DNA from: Arenicola marina
Taxonomy: Eukaryota; Annelida; Polychaeta; Arenicolidae
Assembly (NCBI GenBank): GCA_964019135.1
Contig: OZ025265.1
Location: forward strand, 24,217,143 to 24,281,142
DNA: 64,000 bases
Direction of reading: 5' to 3'
A program made the translations under genes and the position numbers. The notes beneath the pieces were generated by a model. That model worked only from the letters and a program-made list of their open reading frames with translations, was not told where the DNA came from and made no database searches. This document shows, in pieces, positions 33,531 through 45,399 of this stretch; positions within the stretch are counted from its first letter, which is position 1, and every line of letters begins with the position of its first letter.

Positions 33531-35240
33531 TCTCTTGATTTGGCTGATGTTTTATATTCTTTACAAACATAGCTAATGTGAGATCATCTTTTATGTTCTC
33601 GCTGCCACGCCATCACTACTGTCAGTGCATTAAATAATGATAACCCGGTGAAAAAGTTATATTATCGAGAAAGAAGGAACCAACATGTGGGCAGAACCTT
33701 TTAAGAAATGTCTCGCAGGTGAAACGAACAATCGAGCGCGGAAAATCCAGAGCCGTAATGCTAATGTAATGTGTATGTTATCATCATTATTCATATGAGG
33801 AACACAATTGATAAGATGTACAACCGGGTGAACATGCCATATGGATCCTCCTAATGGATTTACAAGCGACTGTTAATGGTTAGCAAACCTTATACTGCCA
33901 CACATCTCCATGCAAACAAGAACAAACCCTAGAAAAGTAAAAACAAGGGGAAAGTGAAGGAAAGAAACAAATATAAAAATAAAGAAATTAATGATGCAGA
34001 ATAGCAGCAATAACAAAATGATCATATCCGACTAAAGTTACTTTTTCATTTCAAACACCCTGATCAAACGAAGTACGCTGCTGTGAACATCTTTGTAATG
34101 TTGGCGACAGGCGTAAGACATATCATTTCGTCTGTTTTAGATCATGGCGTAACAACTCCAATGTCGGCGCAATGCTATGATAATGCAAGTATTAATTTCT
34201 AAGTCGGTAAAATGTCCAAATATTTCTTTACTTTAGATTTATGTACACCGTGTACTGTCGTCAAAGTAAATGATAGTAACAAATTAATCATTAATAAAAA
34301 GAAAGCATGGTGATAATGAATTATGATAATAATTGATAGGATATTACTGATGAAAATGATAATATGGCAACTGGAAATTATAATTATTATCATAAATTCC
34401 CCTTTATATATATGTCTTTATATATTATATAATAACAACATAGATGTTTTGCATATACCTTGGAAGTTAGAGACGATTTACTATTATCATTTCTTTAAGC
34501 ATGGTCCTCATATTCAAATATCCACGAATAGGATCTCATCACTATGCCTTCCATGTACCTCTCCGGAAAGATAGGCCATCTGGGCGTCCAGCGGAATTAA
34601 GCCAGACTTGGTCCCGCCCTCAAGCCCCCGTCTTCCTACTGTCATTGAGCCGTTGGTCATTGTCAATACTCTTAACATTCAGGTTTTTTATGGCGTCTCT
34701 GTTGCGACGGAAAGTGAACGGTCAGTAAAACTTCCGCACAAACCTGCCTGGGTTCGACAAGATGTATCTGGTGGGTGATTTAGCATCAGTTCGCGGAAAC
34801 ATTGCAGTGGTTGCTGTGGTCTCATGTGGATTTCACCGCCGTTGCCGCCACTATGAAAACTGGTGATTGATTGATCTCGCATGGCTTTTCACTTGTACCT
34901 ACCATCAGCTATGATGTCATACTCACGATTAACCAAACAGAACTCAAGCGAGGGCAGGGCTTACTGTTACCGGTGGAGGGCGGAACGGTGTATATCGTGT
35001 TACCAGCGGCGTATTTCACTAACGCAGTTTAGCCGACTTTGGAGATTAGTTGGCTTAAAGTGTTTGTGCCACGCGGCAAAAAATATCCGATTGACCAATG
35101 CATATGAAAGATAAATATCTTACAATTAATATGATACATTGCTGCTATTTTTAAAACCCAAACTCATGCCGCACGACCTCTTCAACGAGCACCACCCTCT
35201 TTCCATTTCTGAAAAGCATCGCGAATGAACATCAGCGTGC
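33531..35240. other. Unassigned, AT-rich DNA
   Basis: No gene recognised. 34190-34450 is very AT-rich with ATTATC-type repeats. Confidence 0.5.
34882..35012 (+). repeat. Dispersed repeat fragment
   Basis: Similar by eye to 47996-48130: 'accatcagctatgatgtca', 'ctcacgattaa', 'gggcggggctt'-like and 'gcggaacggtgtat' blocks in the same order. The family is unknown. Confidence 0.5.
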
Positions 35241-35248
35241 GTGACGTC
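35241..35248. promoter_or_regulatory. CRE-type site upstream of candidate exon
   Basis: Near this position the sequence reads GTGACGTCATT, a consensus CRE core, about 100 bp before the candidate coding start at 35344. It is a predicted site; the promoter role is inference. Confidence 0.3.
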
Positions 35249-35343
35249 ATTAGGGAACCCAACGATAGCGCGCACAGCGTGCCCACTGTAGAGCACTGTA
35301 AAGACCGCGCTTGAATAAAGCGGGACTCTTCTTCAGATTCGCG

Positions 35344-35640
35344 ATGGAGTCATCGGAGAAGAAGGCAACCGAGGTGTCTGATAATATTGTAGAAAGTAAT
35401 GAGGGTGAACGCCAAATGGATAACGATATTGCCCTGGGTGCCGCTCCGTACCAGTTTGAGCCGTGTGTACAAGCGAATGTGGCACCCGACCCAGTTCCCC
35501 ATGCCAGAGTCCTGGACCAACTTGACAGGCTCCAGCATAAAGAATGCCTAAGTGTATCCAGACTAGATCTAGATCAGCCGTTGGAGTATCATGAAGAAGC
35601 AGTACTGACATCCACGTACACACAGATTAATGATAATTAA
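35344..35640 (+). CDS. Candidate exon with a PYQFEP motif (P2X7-like domain type)
   Basis: From MESSEKKATEVSDN the frame runs to a stop at 35638-35640 (98 residues). It is acidic and charged with a PYQFEP motif near residue 40. That motif is typical of the N-terminus of a widespread family annotated as 'P2X purinoceptor 7-like'. The cysteine-rich core that should follow (WCxCGxC type) is not found downstream, so this would be only a first exon or a broken gene. A Met nine residues upstream in another context (35311) is less likely to be the start. The match rests on one short motif. Confidence 0.3.
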   Translation: MESSEKKATEVSDNIVESNEGERQMDNDIALGAAPYQFEPCVQANVAPDPVPHARVLDQLDRLQHKECLSVSRLDLDQPLEYHEEAVLTSTYTQINDN

Positions 35641-35906
35641 CCCGAAGTGGGGGGGGGGGAGGGCTATGCCGGTGCCAGGGTAGTGCCATGGGGTTGGTAC
35701 ACAGGCATACACGGACTCCAAAGACAATCCCGATAGTCAAAGGCCAGGCCAGTAGTAGGCCCCAATGGCGCTGAACTTTTAGGAAAGATGGTGGGGGGGG
35801 GGGGCGGTAGAACGTTAACAAGTGGATCTCTCACGACAGCGGGAACGACTCTTTCAGCATAACTCACGCAGATCTCGCACTCAGCATTTATTACATATAT
35901 CCATTT

Positions 35907-36282
35907 CAGTGGCGGATCTAGGGGGGGTGGGGGTTACATACATAACATACAACATACATGTTAACATACATGTTAAAGTCCCAAGTCTTCAGAGAGCCAC
36001 GCCCCCCCCCCCCCCTGGGAAACTGAACATACACTGTTAAAGTCGGATTCTCCAAGCCCAAGCCCATACCCCCCCCCCCCCGGTCGCAATTTTTCAGAGA
36101 GCAACACCCCCTTGGGAACCTGAACATAGAACATACACTGTTAAAGTCGGCTTCTCTGAGAACGCCCTCCCCCCCCCCCCCCACGGTCGCAAGTTTTTCA
36201 GAGAGCACACCCAACCCTCGGTCGGAAGTTTGCAGAGAGCAACCCCCTCCCCACCCTTGGCAAATTCCTACATCCGCCCCTG
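35907..36282. mobile_element. MITE with CAGTGGCGGAT ends and 6-bp target duplication
   Basis: The left end CAGTGGCGGATCTAGG (35907) and the right end CCTACATCCGCCCCTG (to 36282) are imperfect inverted copies. CCATTT directly flanks both sides (35901-35906 and 36283-36288). Inside are three imperfect repeats of 'catacactgttaaagtcgg' type units separated by long C tracts. Single ends of the same kind appear at 49404 and 4570-4585. The superfamily is not certain. Confidence 0.75.
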
Positions 36283-36288
36283 CCATTT

Positions 36289-38377
36289 CGTCACAGTTCA
36301 GTCAAAATAATTCATGCCCTCTCGTCACTTGTTGGTCCCCCCTACCTCCCTTGGTCGTCAATTTTCATGAATACAGCGCCTTTTGAATCGCCGCCCGTTC
36401 TCCCTCCGGTCGACAGGGCTTGCCACTCCCCTCCCCCCCCCCCCCCCACCCCACCACCACCATGAAAAATTCATATACATAATAGAAAGAAACAATGCAA
36501 GAGAAATTGAACGAAAATATTATGTTTATTACATATAAATTTCAGTTTCGCATGAGAATAAATGCTAACAGCTATTTGATTGAAATGACATCAGAGTACC
36601 GGTAGTACGGAGCCAGTACCAAATTTTGGGGGAGCCAAAAGAGTGTGCCTCGTAACTGCTTTCCTGGCTGCACGATTTGTAAAGAAAGATTTTTTTATGG
36701 TGTTCACAGATTTGTGTTCATCCTTTGCAATTGGAACCTGGAAAGCAAGTAAGGTCATATATCAAAACTACAAATAAGTGGTAGTGGATTCTGTAACAAT
36801 TCAAGGAGTATTTAATGAATGAATTAACACAGTTTTCACAATATCATCTTACACACTTTTATCATTGCTTCCATGTGAGGATTTTTGAACCCAGTTTTAC
36901 ACTTTCTCACATCATATCAAAAGAAAGTTACTCAAGCTCTTTACTGGACTAAAATTTCCATATATCTTGATTTAAACATGATGAGACCGCTTTAAAAATA
37001 AACACACATCCATCCAGAGAATAAAGTGATGCATATGGTTATTTTGTGTTTGGTTTAAGGATTTAAATTGATGCATGAATTAATTTATAAGAGAGAAAAA
37101 CAAATTGTAGCCTTCAAATAACTGGCACCATGAAAATAGTTTTAGGCCAATATTGCAATACTATGTTAACTAAAGAAGCCATCATAAAATCTGGATACCC
37201 AGCATCTTGAAAATAAGGTTCTGCAGAGATAATGCCTAGTCAAAATCACTAAGGGCAATAGTTAACAAGTTACTTTTGATGTATTTAACAGTTGAAGCTT
37301 TAGGAAAGTGACCGAACAGCAGATAACTTACATAACAATTTTGAACAAACAAAATATCAATCTGGCCCCCCCTCTTGTATTTTTAGTTCATTAGCATAAG
37401 ATACAGTTTGAGATAAAAATCTGACAATCAACAAATGGCATAAATAACATTGCTTATAAGCAATATAATGTAATGTAAATATAGCAACAGCATAGAGTAT
37501 CAGTTAAATATTGGGCACTGAACAAATCCATCAAATTGAGTGAAAGTCATTTAGAAAGAGACTCAATAGAAGCATTTTTTAAATAAAGCTTTCTTAAATA
37601 AATATGAATAAAGTGTATTTAAGCTTATCTTGTTTATCATGTTTATGGAAGTTCGTGAACTGAGAATCTTAATATTAAATAGGTCTAACCGTGAATTGAG
37701 ATATCACCAGTTTATATCATATTTGTATTCGCCCCTTCCATTGTATATGAGGAATTTTCAATTTTACACATTGTGACCTGGGAAAAAAAGACATAGATTT
37801 TTTATGATTTTGGAACACAACCCCCCCCCTCCAATGAAAACAAGTGTCAATACTGTCAAGACAAACTTAGCTTAATTGTGTATGGTCATGAATGTATGTC
37901 TACCTGCACTCCATGATCTGATGGTATGTAAGACTTACATGATACTGCAATATCCCACCAACCTGTTCTGTTTTGTACTGATTGCCCTATCCCACAGCAT
38001 GCTTTGCCCCCCTCCCCTGTACTTTAGCTGTCTATACAACAATTGATCACTACGGCACTAGACTTACCAGTGTGTTACCAGTTAATATATTCCTGGTAGC
38101 CGCTGGACTTTGTCACCAGATCATGCAAATGAGCACAGTGTCAGACTGTAATATCTGTATCGCTGGTCCTTGTTAGCTAGGTTTAGCGGCCATGTAAACC
38201 TGTTCTTTGAAGGTTCGTCACAGAGAAATGGTAGGAATAACTCCAGGCTTCATCTCCATTCTCAGTCTGAGTGTTAATCCAAAAGCCTGCATATTCTCGT
38301 ATGCGTTCCAGACAAAGTCAAGTCAGTCCCGAAAATGGGCCGCGAACAGAGCTGACAGCTAGGCCTAGGTGACACTG
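36289..38377. other. Unassigned AT-rich DNA
   Basis: No gene, domain or repeat family recognised. It includes a C tract at 36430-36448 and otherwise ordinary AT-rich sequence. Confidence 0.55.
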
Positions 38378-39084
38378 TGTTCTGTAGCCTCGGGAGACCT
38401 ACTCTGTTCCGCCGTTGGGTCACGGTTCCAGCCTGGGTTTTGCACGGGGACTTTTAAACAGAATAAGCGCATTTGGAAATTCTGAATTATCTGGAGGCAC
38501 ACTGGGGCTAAATATCATATTTTTGTATAGATTAATCTTTTACCTATCAAATTCTTCCAAACAATCAAAAAGATTGATCATCTGTATCTGTGTCTGCAAG
38601 ATGATTTACGAAGCACCAACGTCCGAACCGAGCGCCATACTTGTTTTTGGGGCGTGCTGGTGCCTGTGAATGCAGCCTGGTTCCAAACTTTGAATTCTCT
38701 GTGAGAGAGGGCGCTGCTATCGTCCTTAACCGCAAAGGGCCCGTCTGACAGCGCCATCTAGCGAAGAGTCGTAGCCTGGGAACCAAGTTGCATTCACCAG
38801 GTACCAGCATGCACCAAAACAGATATGGCGCCCTGTTCGGATGTTGGTGGTCCGTAACAAGTCTTGCAAACACACATACAGGTGATCAATCTTTTTGATT
38901 GTTTGAAAGAATTCGATAGCTAAAAGATTGATCTATACAAAAATGTGATATTTAACCCCAGTGTGCCTCCAGATGATTCAGAATTTCAAAATGCGCCTAT
39001 TCTGTTTAAAAGTCCCCGTGCGAAACCCAGGCTGGAACCGAGACCCAACGGCGGAACAGAGTGGGTCTCCCGAGGCTGTGTATT
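38378..39084. repeat. 707-bp near-palindrome (foldback element)
   Basis: Left arm about 38378-38684 and right arm about 38778-39084 are inverted copies; by eye more than 85% alike, including stretches such as 'cctcgggagac' / 'gtctcccgagg' and 'gcagcctggttcc' / 'gggaaccaagttgc'. The roughly 93-bp centre also pairs weakly ('gggcgctg' / 'cagcgcc'). No coding region. It is likely a foldback-type DNA element; no target duplication found. Confidence 0.85.
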
Positions 39085-39442
39085 CCTGTAACAGTGTAAC
39101 ACTTTGACAGCTCAAATCCATCGTATTCGTGACTGCTGGTTTGTTTCCGCACTTGGAAATATGTACAAACTGATTGCTGCAGATGGATAATTCCCATAAG
39201 ATCCAACAAGACACTGTGTTGGTATATTTTACATAACAAAAAGAAGCCAAAACAATCTGATTTCAAAACAGCAGCATGCGAGCGGAGCAGAGCACGTGCG
39301 TTTGTGTTCCCCTATGACGTCATTTGTTGTGAGGCGATACGATCCGCACGCAGGCTGAAAATGACTGGCAAAATTTTGCGCGGGAGACATGACATCGGCT
39401 CAGAGTATACTTTCACAGCGTCTTTCGAAAATAGAAATTTTT

Positions 39443-39518
39443 AATACCTATTTTTCAATATTAAAAAAGTGATTGATATTGGAAAAAAATTATTTGATCA
39501 CATTGGAAAATAGGTATT
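39443..39518. repeat. Small inverted repeat
   Basis: AATACCTATTTTTCAAT at 39443-39459 and its inverted copy ATTGGAAAATAGGTATT at 39502-39518, with a 42-base AT-rich loop. Confidence 0.7.
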
Positions 39519-39542
39519 GAAAACATGGATGGCGTTCCATAG

Positions 39543-39735
39543 ACTGGTGACATAATAAGGTTTCTGCAGGTTGCCATTGTTGGCCCAGAGAGGTTCATCG
39601 CCCAGGCGATTCGTTACGTTGATCTAATTAGAGAATATTGACGGCAAGAAGGAAGCCCAAAGGTGGCCATGAATACAAATCTTGTCGTTCTCGCTGACAG
39701 CGAGAAGACGGTAAGACTGATTAAAGCGGCGCTGA
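39543..39735 (-). repeat. Isolated fragment of an R1 block
   Basis: The plus strand matches the reverse complement of 4960-5150, 24290-24480 and 46800-46980: 'ggttcatcgcccaggcgatt', 'attgacggcaagaaggaa', 'gtggccatgaatacaaatct'. Here the block stands apart from the rest of R1, so it is dispersed on its own as well. Confidence 0.65.
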
Positions 39736-40360
39736 CATTCATGTGAGGGAAGGGGCCATGCAGGCAGAAAGGATTGCGGCATGGACGGGTGGCGTGTGGG
39801 AGTGGGAGAGATATCAGGTTGACAGCACAGTTACGTGACACATATAACTTTCTCTCGCATTCGTCGCATGAGAAGCAATCCTCATCCCTTAAACATTACA
39901 ACAAAAATCTTGACTTTTAATATGTTTAGTGGGGCAAAGCACCATCCGTCTCATCCGTTGTAACGGTGTACGGCCTTGCTGTGGAAGGTATAACATTGTT
40001 CGAAGGGAGGGGGGGGGGGGGGCGGGTGCACTACCAACCTGCGGTGTTGGGTGTGTGCAACTCATACCATACAGGACATTTGGGTAATGAGAGAAAAAGT
40101 ACGCGATTTTGTGGTGAGAGAATACTTCGTTGAATAAATGGCATCCGCATTAGGCACTGACAGTTAAAGGGGAGCTAAAACGCTGTGACACAGTGGGTCA
40201 TAATAAATGAACATAAACCAGCAACGTCAAATCTGTTCTTAATAAAACTGCTTTCTATGCGTACTGGTAGCATGACAGAGTTTAAAATTCCCCCGCACGA
40301 GTACGGACGCAGCCATTGGTTCTTCAGTTGTGGGTCACCCAGATGCATGAAGTCACGGGA
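39736..40360. other. Unassigned spacer
   Basis: No gene is seen. A G tract lies at 40005-40022. Confidence 0.5.
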
Positions 40361-40687
40361 ATGAGTAAAGGAATCCTGGATCATGTAAACATTGCGGAAT
40401 CACGAAAAAGCCAGGCCGTCCGAAAGAAAAAATCAAACACATCGTGTACGGGATCGCATTGTATGGCACCAGGATGTACTAGTTGGTATTATAAATGTCA
40501 GTGGAAACGTTTTCACACATTAACGACTGATCTCAAGCTCAGGAAAGAGTGGCTACAGGCCACGAACGTTGCTGATCCCCCACTTCGCTGGAGACTGCGC
40601 AGCGACCACTTTCTGGATTCTAACAGGCAAAAGGCAGTTTCAGCAGTGATGGTCGGTTTGTTTTTGAGAAAACAAACTAAAACCTAG
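40361..40687 (+). pseudogene. THAP-like zinc finger frame, key cysteine lost
   Basis: A 108-codon frame from MSKGILDH. It contains CMAPGCTSWYY, then KRFHTLTTDLKLRKEWLQAT and RWRLRSDHF. Spacing and residues resemble the C2CH THAP DNA-binding domain: a CxxxxC pair, an F, a conserved W, and a final C-x-x-H-F. Here the third zinc cysteine position is R (RSDHF for CSDHF), which one base change would explain. The frame soon ends after a basic tail. THAP domains occur in host regulators and in P-type and other transposases; which one this was cannot be told. Confidence 0.45.
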
Positions 40688-41264
40688 CTACAGCAGGCTA
40701 CAGCAGTGATTTCAGTTTTAGACTTCTCAAGTTATCAACTGGGAGAAACGGACCCGCCAGCAACCTCTGCCAGGATTAAAAATTCCTTGTGTACTTTGTA
40801 GCAACATATTAAATTAAATGTAATTTTTCTTCAGATGATAAAATATTTAATTTAACACAAAAATGTTCCTGTCATTACAATATTACTGTTATAGCCATGA
40901 CATATCTTTATCTGTGAATATTTATATATTAATATTCCAATTCTGGATGGTCAATTGTATAGCTTCATACATAGTATAGTAGTAGTTATATTTCACATAT
41001 TTCATACATAATCTCATACAATATATGTAGGAGTTATAAGTTTCACACTTCAGATTTCTTTAATAATATATTAGATACAATCTTAAGATACCTTTAGAGT
41101 GGATAAGTAAAGTAATAATCGAATTGATTATGGAATATATGGCCTTCTGGAATACCGGTACATGTTAATGGCTATGCAGTTTATGTACCAAAATGGCTTT
41201 AGCTTCAGACAATATAAGAAATCATATTAATGTTTGGAAAATTTGATACTTCAACAATATGCTT
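40688..41264. other. Unassigned AT-rich DNA
   Basis: Nothing recognisable apart from AT richness. Confidence 0.5.
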
Positions 41265-42245
41265 TATAATTAAGACATTTTTGATTCACTGTAATACATA
41301 TAACTAATTGTTGAAATTTATAGAGATAGCCCTCTGCTGTTATGAAGGTTAAATGTCATTAGCATTTTGTTTAGATAGCCTAACCCATGTTGTATGATAT
41401 TGCCATTTAAATGGATACACACATGTACCGGTACCTAAATTCCTGTATATACTAATTAGCCCATGGCCTAGCAGTATTAAATAAAAAGCTAATGATGGAT
41501 ATAACTAATTGGAAATATAGATAATTTACAAGTATACGGCTAATGTTGGATTATAGAATTTTGTAACATTCCAGAATACATGGCATTGGCTTTACAGGTC
41601 TATGCCAGCCCTGTTTGTGTCATTTTGCTAAATTATTTATGTTATCTAGTAATTTAAACATACATAATTTCAAGGTTTGTTGATGTTAAGTAATCATGTG
41701 AATCATACTTATATCTGTTATCTCAGAATTAATTTCAGGTAAACCAAAAAATTATATCTTTGTTTACAAAAAGCAGATACTTCAAGAGTAGGATTCATAA
41801 TTAAAACATTTTTGATTTAGTCTATTACAAATAACTAATTTTTTGAAATTGATAGAGATAGCACTCTGTTTTTATGAAGGTTAAATGTTAGTAGCATTTT
41901 GTTTAGATAGCCTAACCCATGTTGTATGATATTGCCATGTAAATGGATACACACATGTACCGGTACTTAAAATTCCGATACATACTAATTAGCCCATGGC
42001 CTAGCAGTATTAAATAAAAAGCTAATGATTGATATAACTAATTAGAAATATATATAGTTTATAAGTATAGGGCTAATGTTGGATCATAGAAATTTGTAAC
42101 ATTCCAGAATACATGGCATTGGCTTTACAGGTCTATGCCAGCCCTCTTTATGTCAATTTGCTAAATTACTTATGTCATCTACTAATTTAAATATACATAC
42201 TTTCAAGGTTTGTTGATGTTAAGTACTCATGTGAATTATACTCAT
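41265..42245. repeat. 533-bp tandem duplication
   Basis: Two head-to-tail copies. 'agcccatggcctagcag' starts at 41458 and 41991, giving a 533-bp period. The copies are about 90% alike by eye, so the duplication is not recent. Each contains ACATGTACCGGTAC. No coding potential is seen. Confidence 0.9.
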
Positions 42246-42303
42246 ATTTCTTTTCCCAGAATTTGTTATCACTGGTTATATATTATACGTTTCGTTAACA
42301 GGA

Positions 42304-42345
42304 ATGGCGTGGCGTGGCGTGGCGTGGCGTGGTGTGGCGTGGTGG
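42304..42345. repeat. (GGCGT)n microsatellite
   Basis: About eight units of a pentamer, read as GGCGT on the plus strand, with two T-for-C changes. Confidence 0.9.
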
Positions 42346-42609
42346 ATAGCGCAGACTCTGTATGACATGTTGAAGCGACCTCGTAAAACCCCTGTCCTTT
42401 GTAAATCAAGGCTGGCTCTATTAATGGCAGACCAAAGTAGGCAAATACGATATCTCGGCGTATTCTCTGACGTCACACTGTTTGTGTGTCATGCTGTCGC
42501 CAGTCGTAGGAGACTATAAGGCTGTCGTCCGTCCGGGTGCGTCATGGATTTGCCGCTTTTGTGTTGCTGTAACTATTCCGATTCGTTTCGGCGAATTTAG
42601 CTTTTATGA

Positions 42610-42880
42610 TTGGTTGGTTATTCAGAAAGCTTTAACCACTTTTGGTCATATCACGTCAATGGGAGAAGGAAGGGAAGAGCGGAGCCATGTCCCGGGGGTA
42701 ACCTTCTACTCTTTGTGAAGAAAGACATGGGATCTTTATCCTGCGACCACACAGGTCACAGCTGGGCTCCAAACACCGATCCATGTGCCGTTAGGCTCTC
42801 CCGTGGCCAGAGCACTCAGTGCGCTCGCCGGAGCACTCAAAGCTAGCGCTCTAGCCCACTGAGCTATCGCGCCGGCCCCT
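42610..42880 (-). mobile_element. Full-length SINE-II with 10-bp target duplication
   Basis: Flanked by the direct repeat GCTTTTATGA (42600-42609 and 42881-42890). On the minus strand it begins with a tRNA-like head: GCGCGATAGCTCAGTGGGC (A box) and a degenerate B box (GTGTTTGGAGCCC). The head holds an internal duplication of a 'gagcgcactgagtgctc' type sequence. The body and tail match the other SINE-II copies. This gives clear ends for the family. Confidence 0.85.
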
Positions 42881-44260
42881 GCTTTTATGAGTGAATACGC
42901 CTATATGTGGCCGATACAGCTTGTCGCAGTCGTCGCACTCTATTCTATCTCATACCCACTCTTTGGAGCTGCCTGATCCTCCCAACAATTTGAGTCGGTG
43001 TATTCTGGATCACTTAAAGTTTGAATTCAATAGGACATGTATCGTACCAGGATAAACGAAAATAACAAAATTCGATATGTGTAAACGCTGGTCATGTGTA
43101 ATGTATGACCCAACGTGTCACAGGTAACACGATATTCTGTACCGCTGACATCAGATGGTTGGACCAAGCCACGCGGAAACAAGGGCCATAAAACAGACGA
43201 AAAAATGGGTCTAAATTTAAGCTGAACTTTCAAGACTGACACAGCGCAATGCCAATGAAATGTCATAGATGCATCAATATTTCGGATCACAGTCTTGTCA
43301 TTTGGTGAGAGAGGGAGTGAGGGGGGTGGGGGGGGGGGGCGGTACATCATTCTACCGAATCCTCTACGCATGTCATGACAATTGTATAAACAACGAGTCC
43401 ACAACAACAAACCATATGTCTACATTTATCTACACCCATAGACTTAGCATCATGCATACCATGACACTATTTGTCCAATGTCAATAGCTTTGTCTCCCCC
43501 TGTGGTGTGTGCCTGGTCGACCACGTGGTTCACGTCGGGATGTCAGTCGGGACTGCGCCAAGGTCGATGTCAGGATGTGTGGACAACGTCTGCGATTAAC
43601 ATTACATTACGGTTCTAGAGATGGAGGCAGGTAGGTTTCCCCCGGTCACCATGTCTCGTGTCACCAGCGGGAGAAGGGGACAGGCTGCGATCTGGGCGCA
43701 CATAGAGGCGACAGACGATGGGGCGGGTAGGGAGGGGGGTGCGGGGGGCATGAAAGGGGGTGGGGCCGAAAGGGGGTGGATGTGTCTGGCTCGACTGGGT
43801 GCATATTACGCCAGGGATGAGATGAGCGGTCCCATAATAGGCAGTTGAAACTCGATGGGTGTGACATCCACACGGCTGACTGTATACAACAATCATCGAA
43901 CATTCAGTGCAAAGGAATAAGCTATAATGGTTTTCCTTGGAGCCCTAATTTCAGTGAAATCTTTACCATTGCCACAAGGTTCGACATCTCAACAAAGACA
44001 TAAAACTGTTGCTACTGGTTCAGCCTGGTCTCAATTCTGTGGTATCTACGTCATGACACGCTTAAGGCAAAAACAAACTAGTTGGCAAAAGTACGTCTTT
44101 GGTGTGTCAAATCCAACTTCTACCTTTCAAGACCTGTAAACTGTGTGCTATATTTCCAGAAAAAATGATTAATTAACTTTCAACTAAATAAATAATTAAC
44201 TCCAGCTCTTAGATCTGCTTGCTTGAATTACCAGGACGTGTTGTCATCCTGACCATATGA

Positions 44261-44440
44261 AGATAGTTTGTAGTGGTTAATACACTGAGTCGCAGATCAA
44301 GGTGCTTGGTTCGAATCCCGGGCCGGGCGCCCATTCTGGGACGTGTTTCATCCATTCATCTTTTATTCTCTCGGGAGGTTCTTCGGTTCAGTTTATTCAT
44401 TGTATACGCAAAGGTAGCCTAAACTACCAGTCCTCCTTCA
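44261..44440 (+). mobile_element. SINE-I copy, diverged
   Basis: A tRNA-like head with GTAGTGGTTAATACACT (A box) and GGTTCGAATCCCGGG (B box), then the same body as 47509-47700: 'gtttcatccattcatc', 'tctcgggaggttctt', 'gtagcctaaactaccag'. No target duplication is visible. Confidence 0.8.
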
Positions 44441-44486
44441 AATAAATGGCACCAAGGTCGGGGTGACGGAGGATTCATGCTCACAA

Positions 44487-44660
44487 ACACTTGTCCTCTT
44501 CTTTCCCTATCTACTTCTCTCTGCCCTTCTTTTCCCTTCTTCCCCCTTCTCTCTGCCCTTCATTCCATTTCTTCTCCCTCACCTTCTTTCCCCTTTCTCC
44601 TTCTTCTTTCTTTTTTTCTTCCTCCTTCTTCCTCCTTCTCTCTCCCCTTTTTTCTCCACA
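44487..44660. repeat. Pyrimidine-rich low-complexity DNA
   Basis: Long C/T stretch (ttctccctc, ttcttcctcc). Open frames here reflect composition only. Confidence 0.85.
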
Positions 44661-45399
44661 CGCCGACCCACATTTATCCCCACCGTAGCCTAATTGTCGC
44701 AATAAAAAATGACACTTGGCAACCACTGTTATGTTCATCCGAGAAGACGGTTTTCCGAGAACCATTTATCTTAAGACAATCAGCCAGCCATTCCTGTTCG
44801 TTAAGCTTCTACACCGACCACGGCCGCCGCATCCTATCTGTTTCCCCCCATCTCGCGAGACATGAATGTCCGAACGATATTAATGACCGCGCAACTGAGC
44901 GACGGATATCAGTTGCACAGTGATGAAGGGGGTTCAATGGACAATGAAGTTGCCTTAGTTAGCCGCCTTGGGCCGAAGCACTTCAGCGCATTATGTCTTG
45001 ACAATATTGGGCGTCCACACGGTGTCCGGTGGCATGCTAACGAACGTATTGCCACAGCAACCTCACATCTGTTTATGTCGACAGCAATGACAGCAAGGCG
45101 CGGTGCAAGTTATATGTGAATGACTAAAAAAATAACTCGCCCATCTAAACGACAGGTTCATCAACTTCAAGTTTTTCCTGATTGCTTCATCGGCGACTCT
45201 TTCTTTTACCGGAAAGGGGACTCTTATCATCAGTCATCAAAGTAGCCTAACGGAAATGAGATTTTTTGGCCTTTTGAAAGAAGAGTATCGCCTCCTAATC
45301 GTTTGAAGAGGCGTTGCCTAGCAGCAGCATAGCGTGCCCTACGTGCAGTCTGAAGGCGTTATGGCGATAACATTTGTAGAAACACGTCTACGAACCGGT

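Noticed and set aside
44477-44923. A 148-codon frame rich in S, F, L and P
   Set aside because: It comes from the pyrimidine-rich stretch at 44487-44660.
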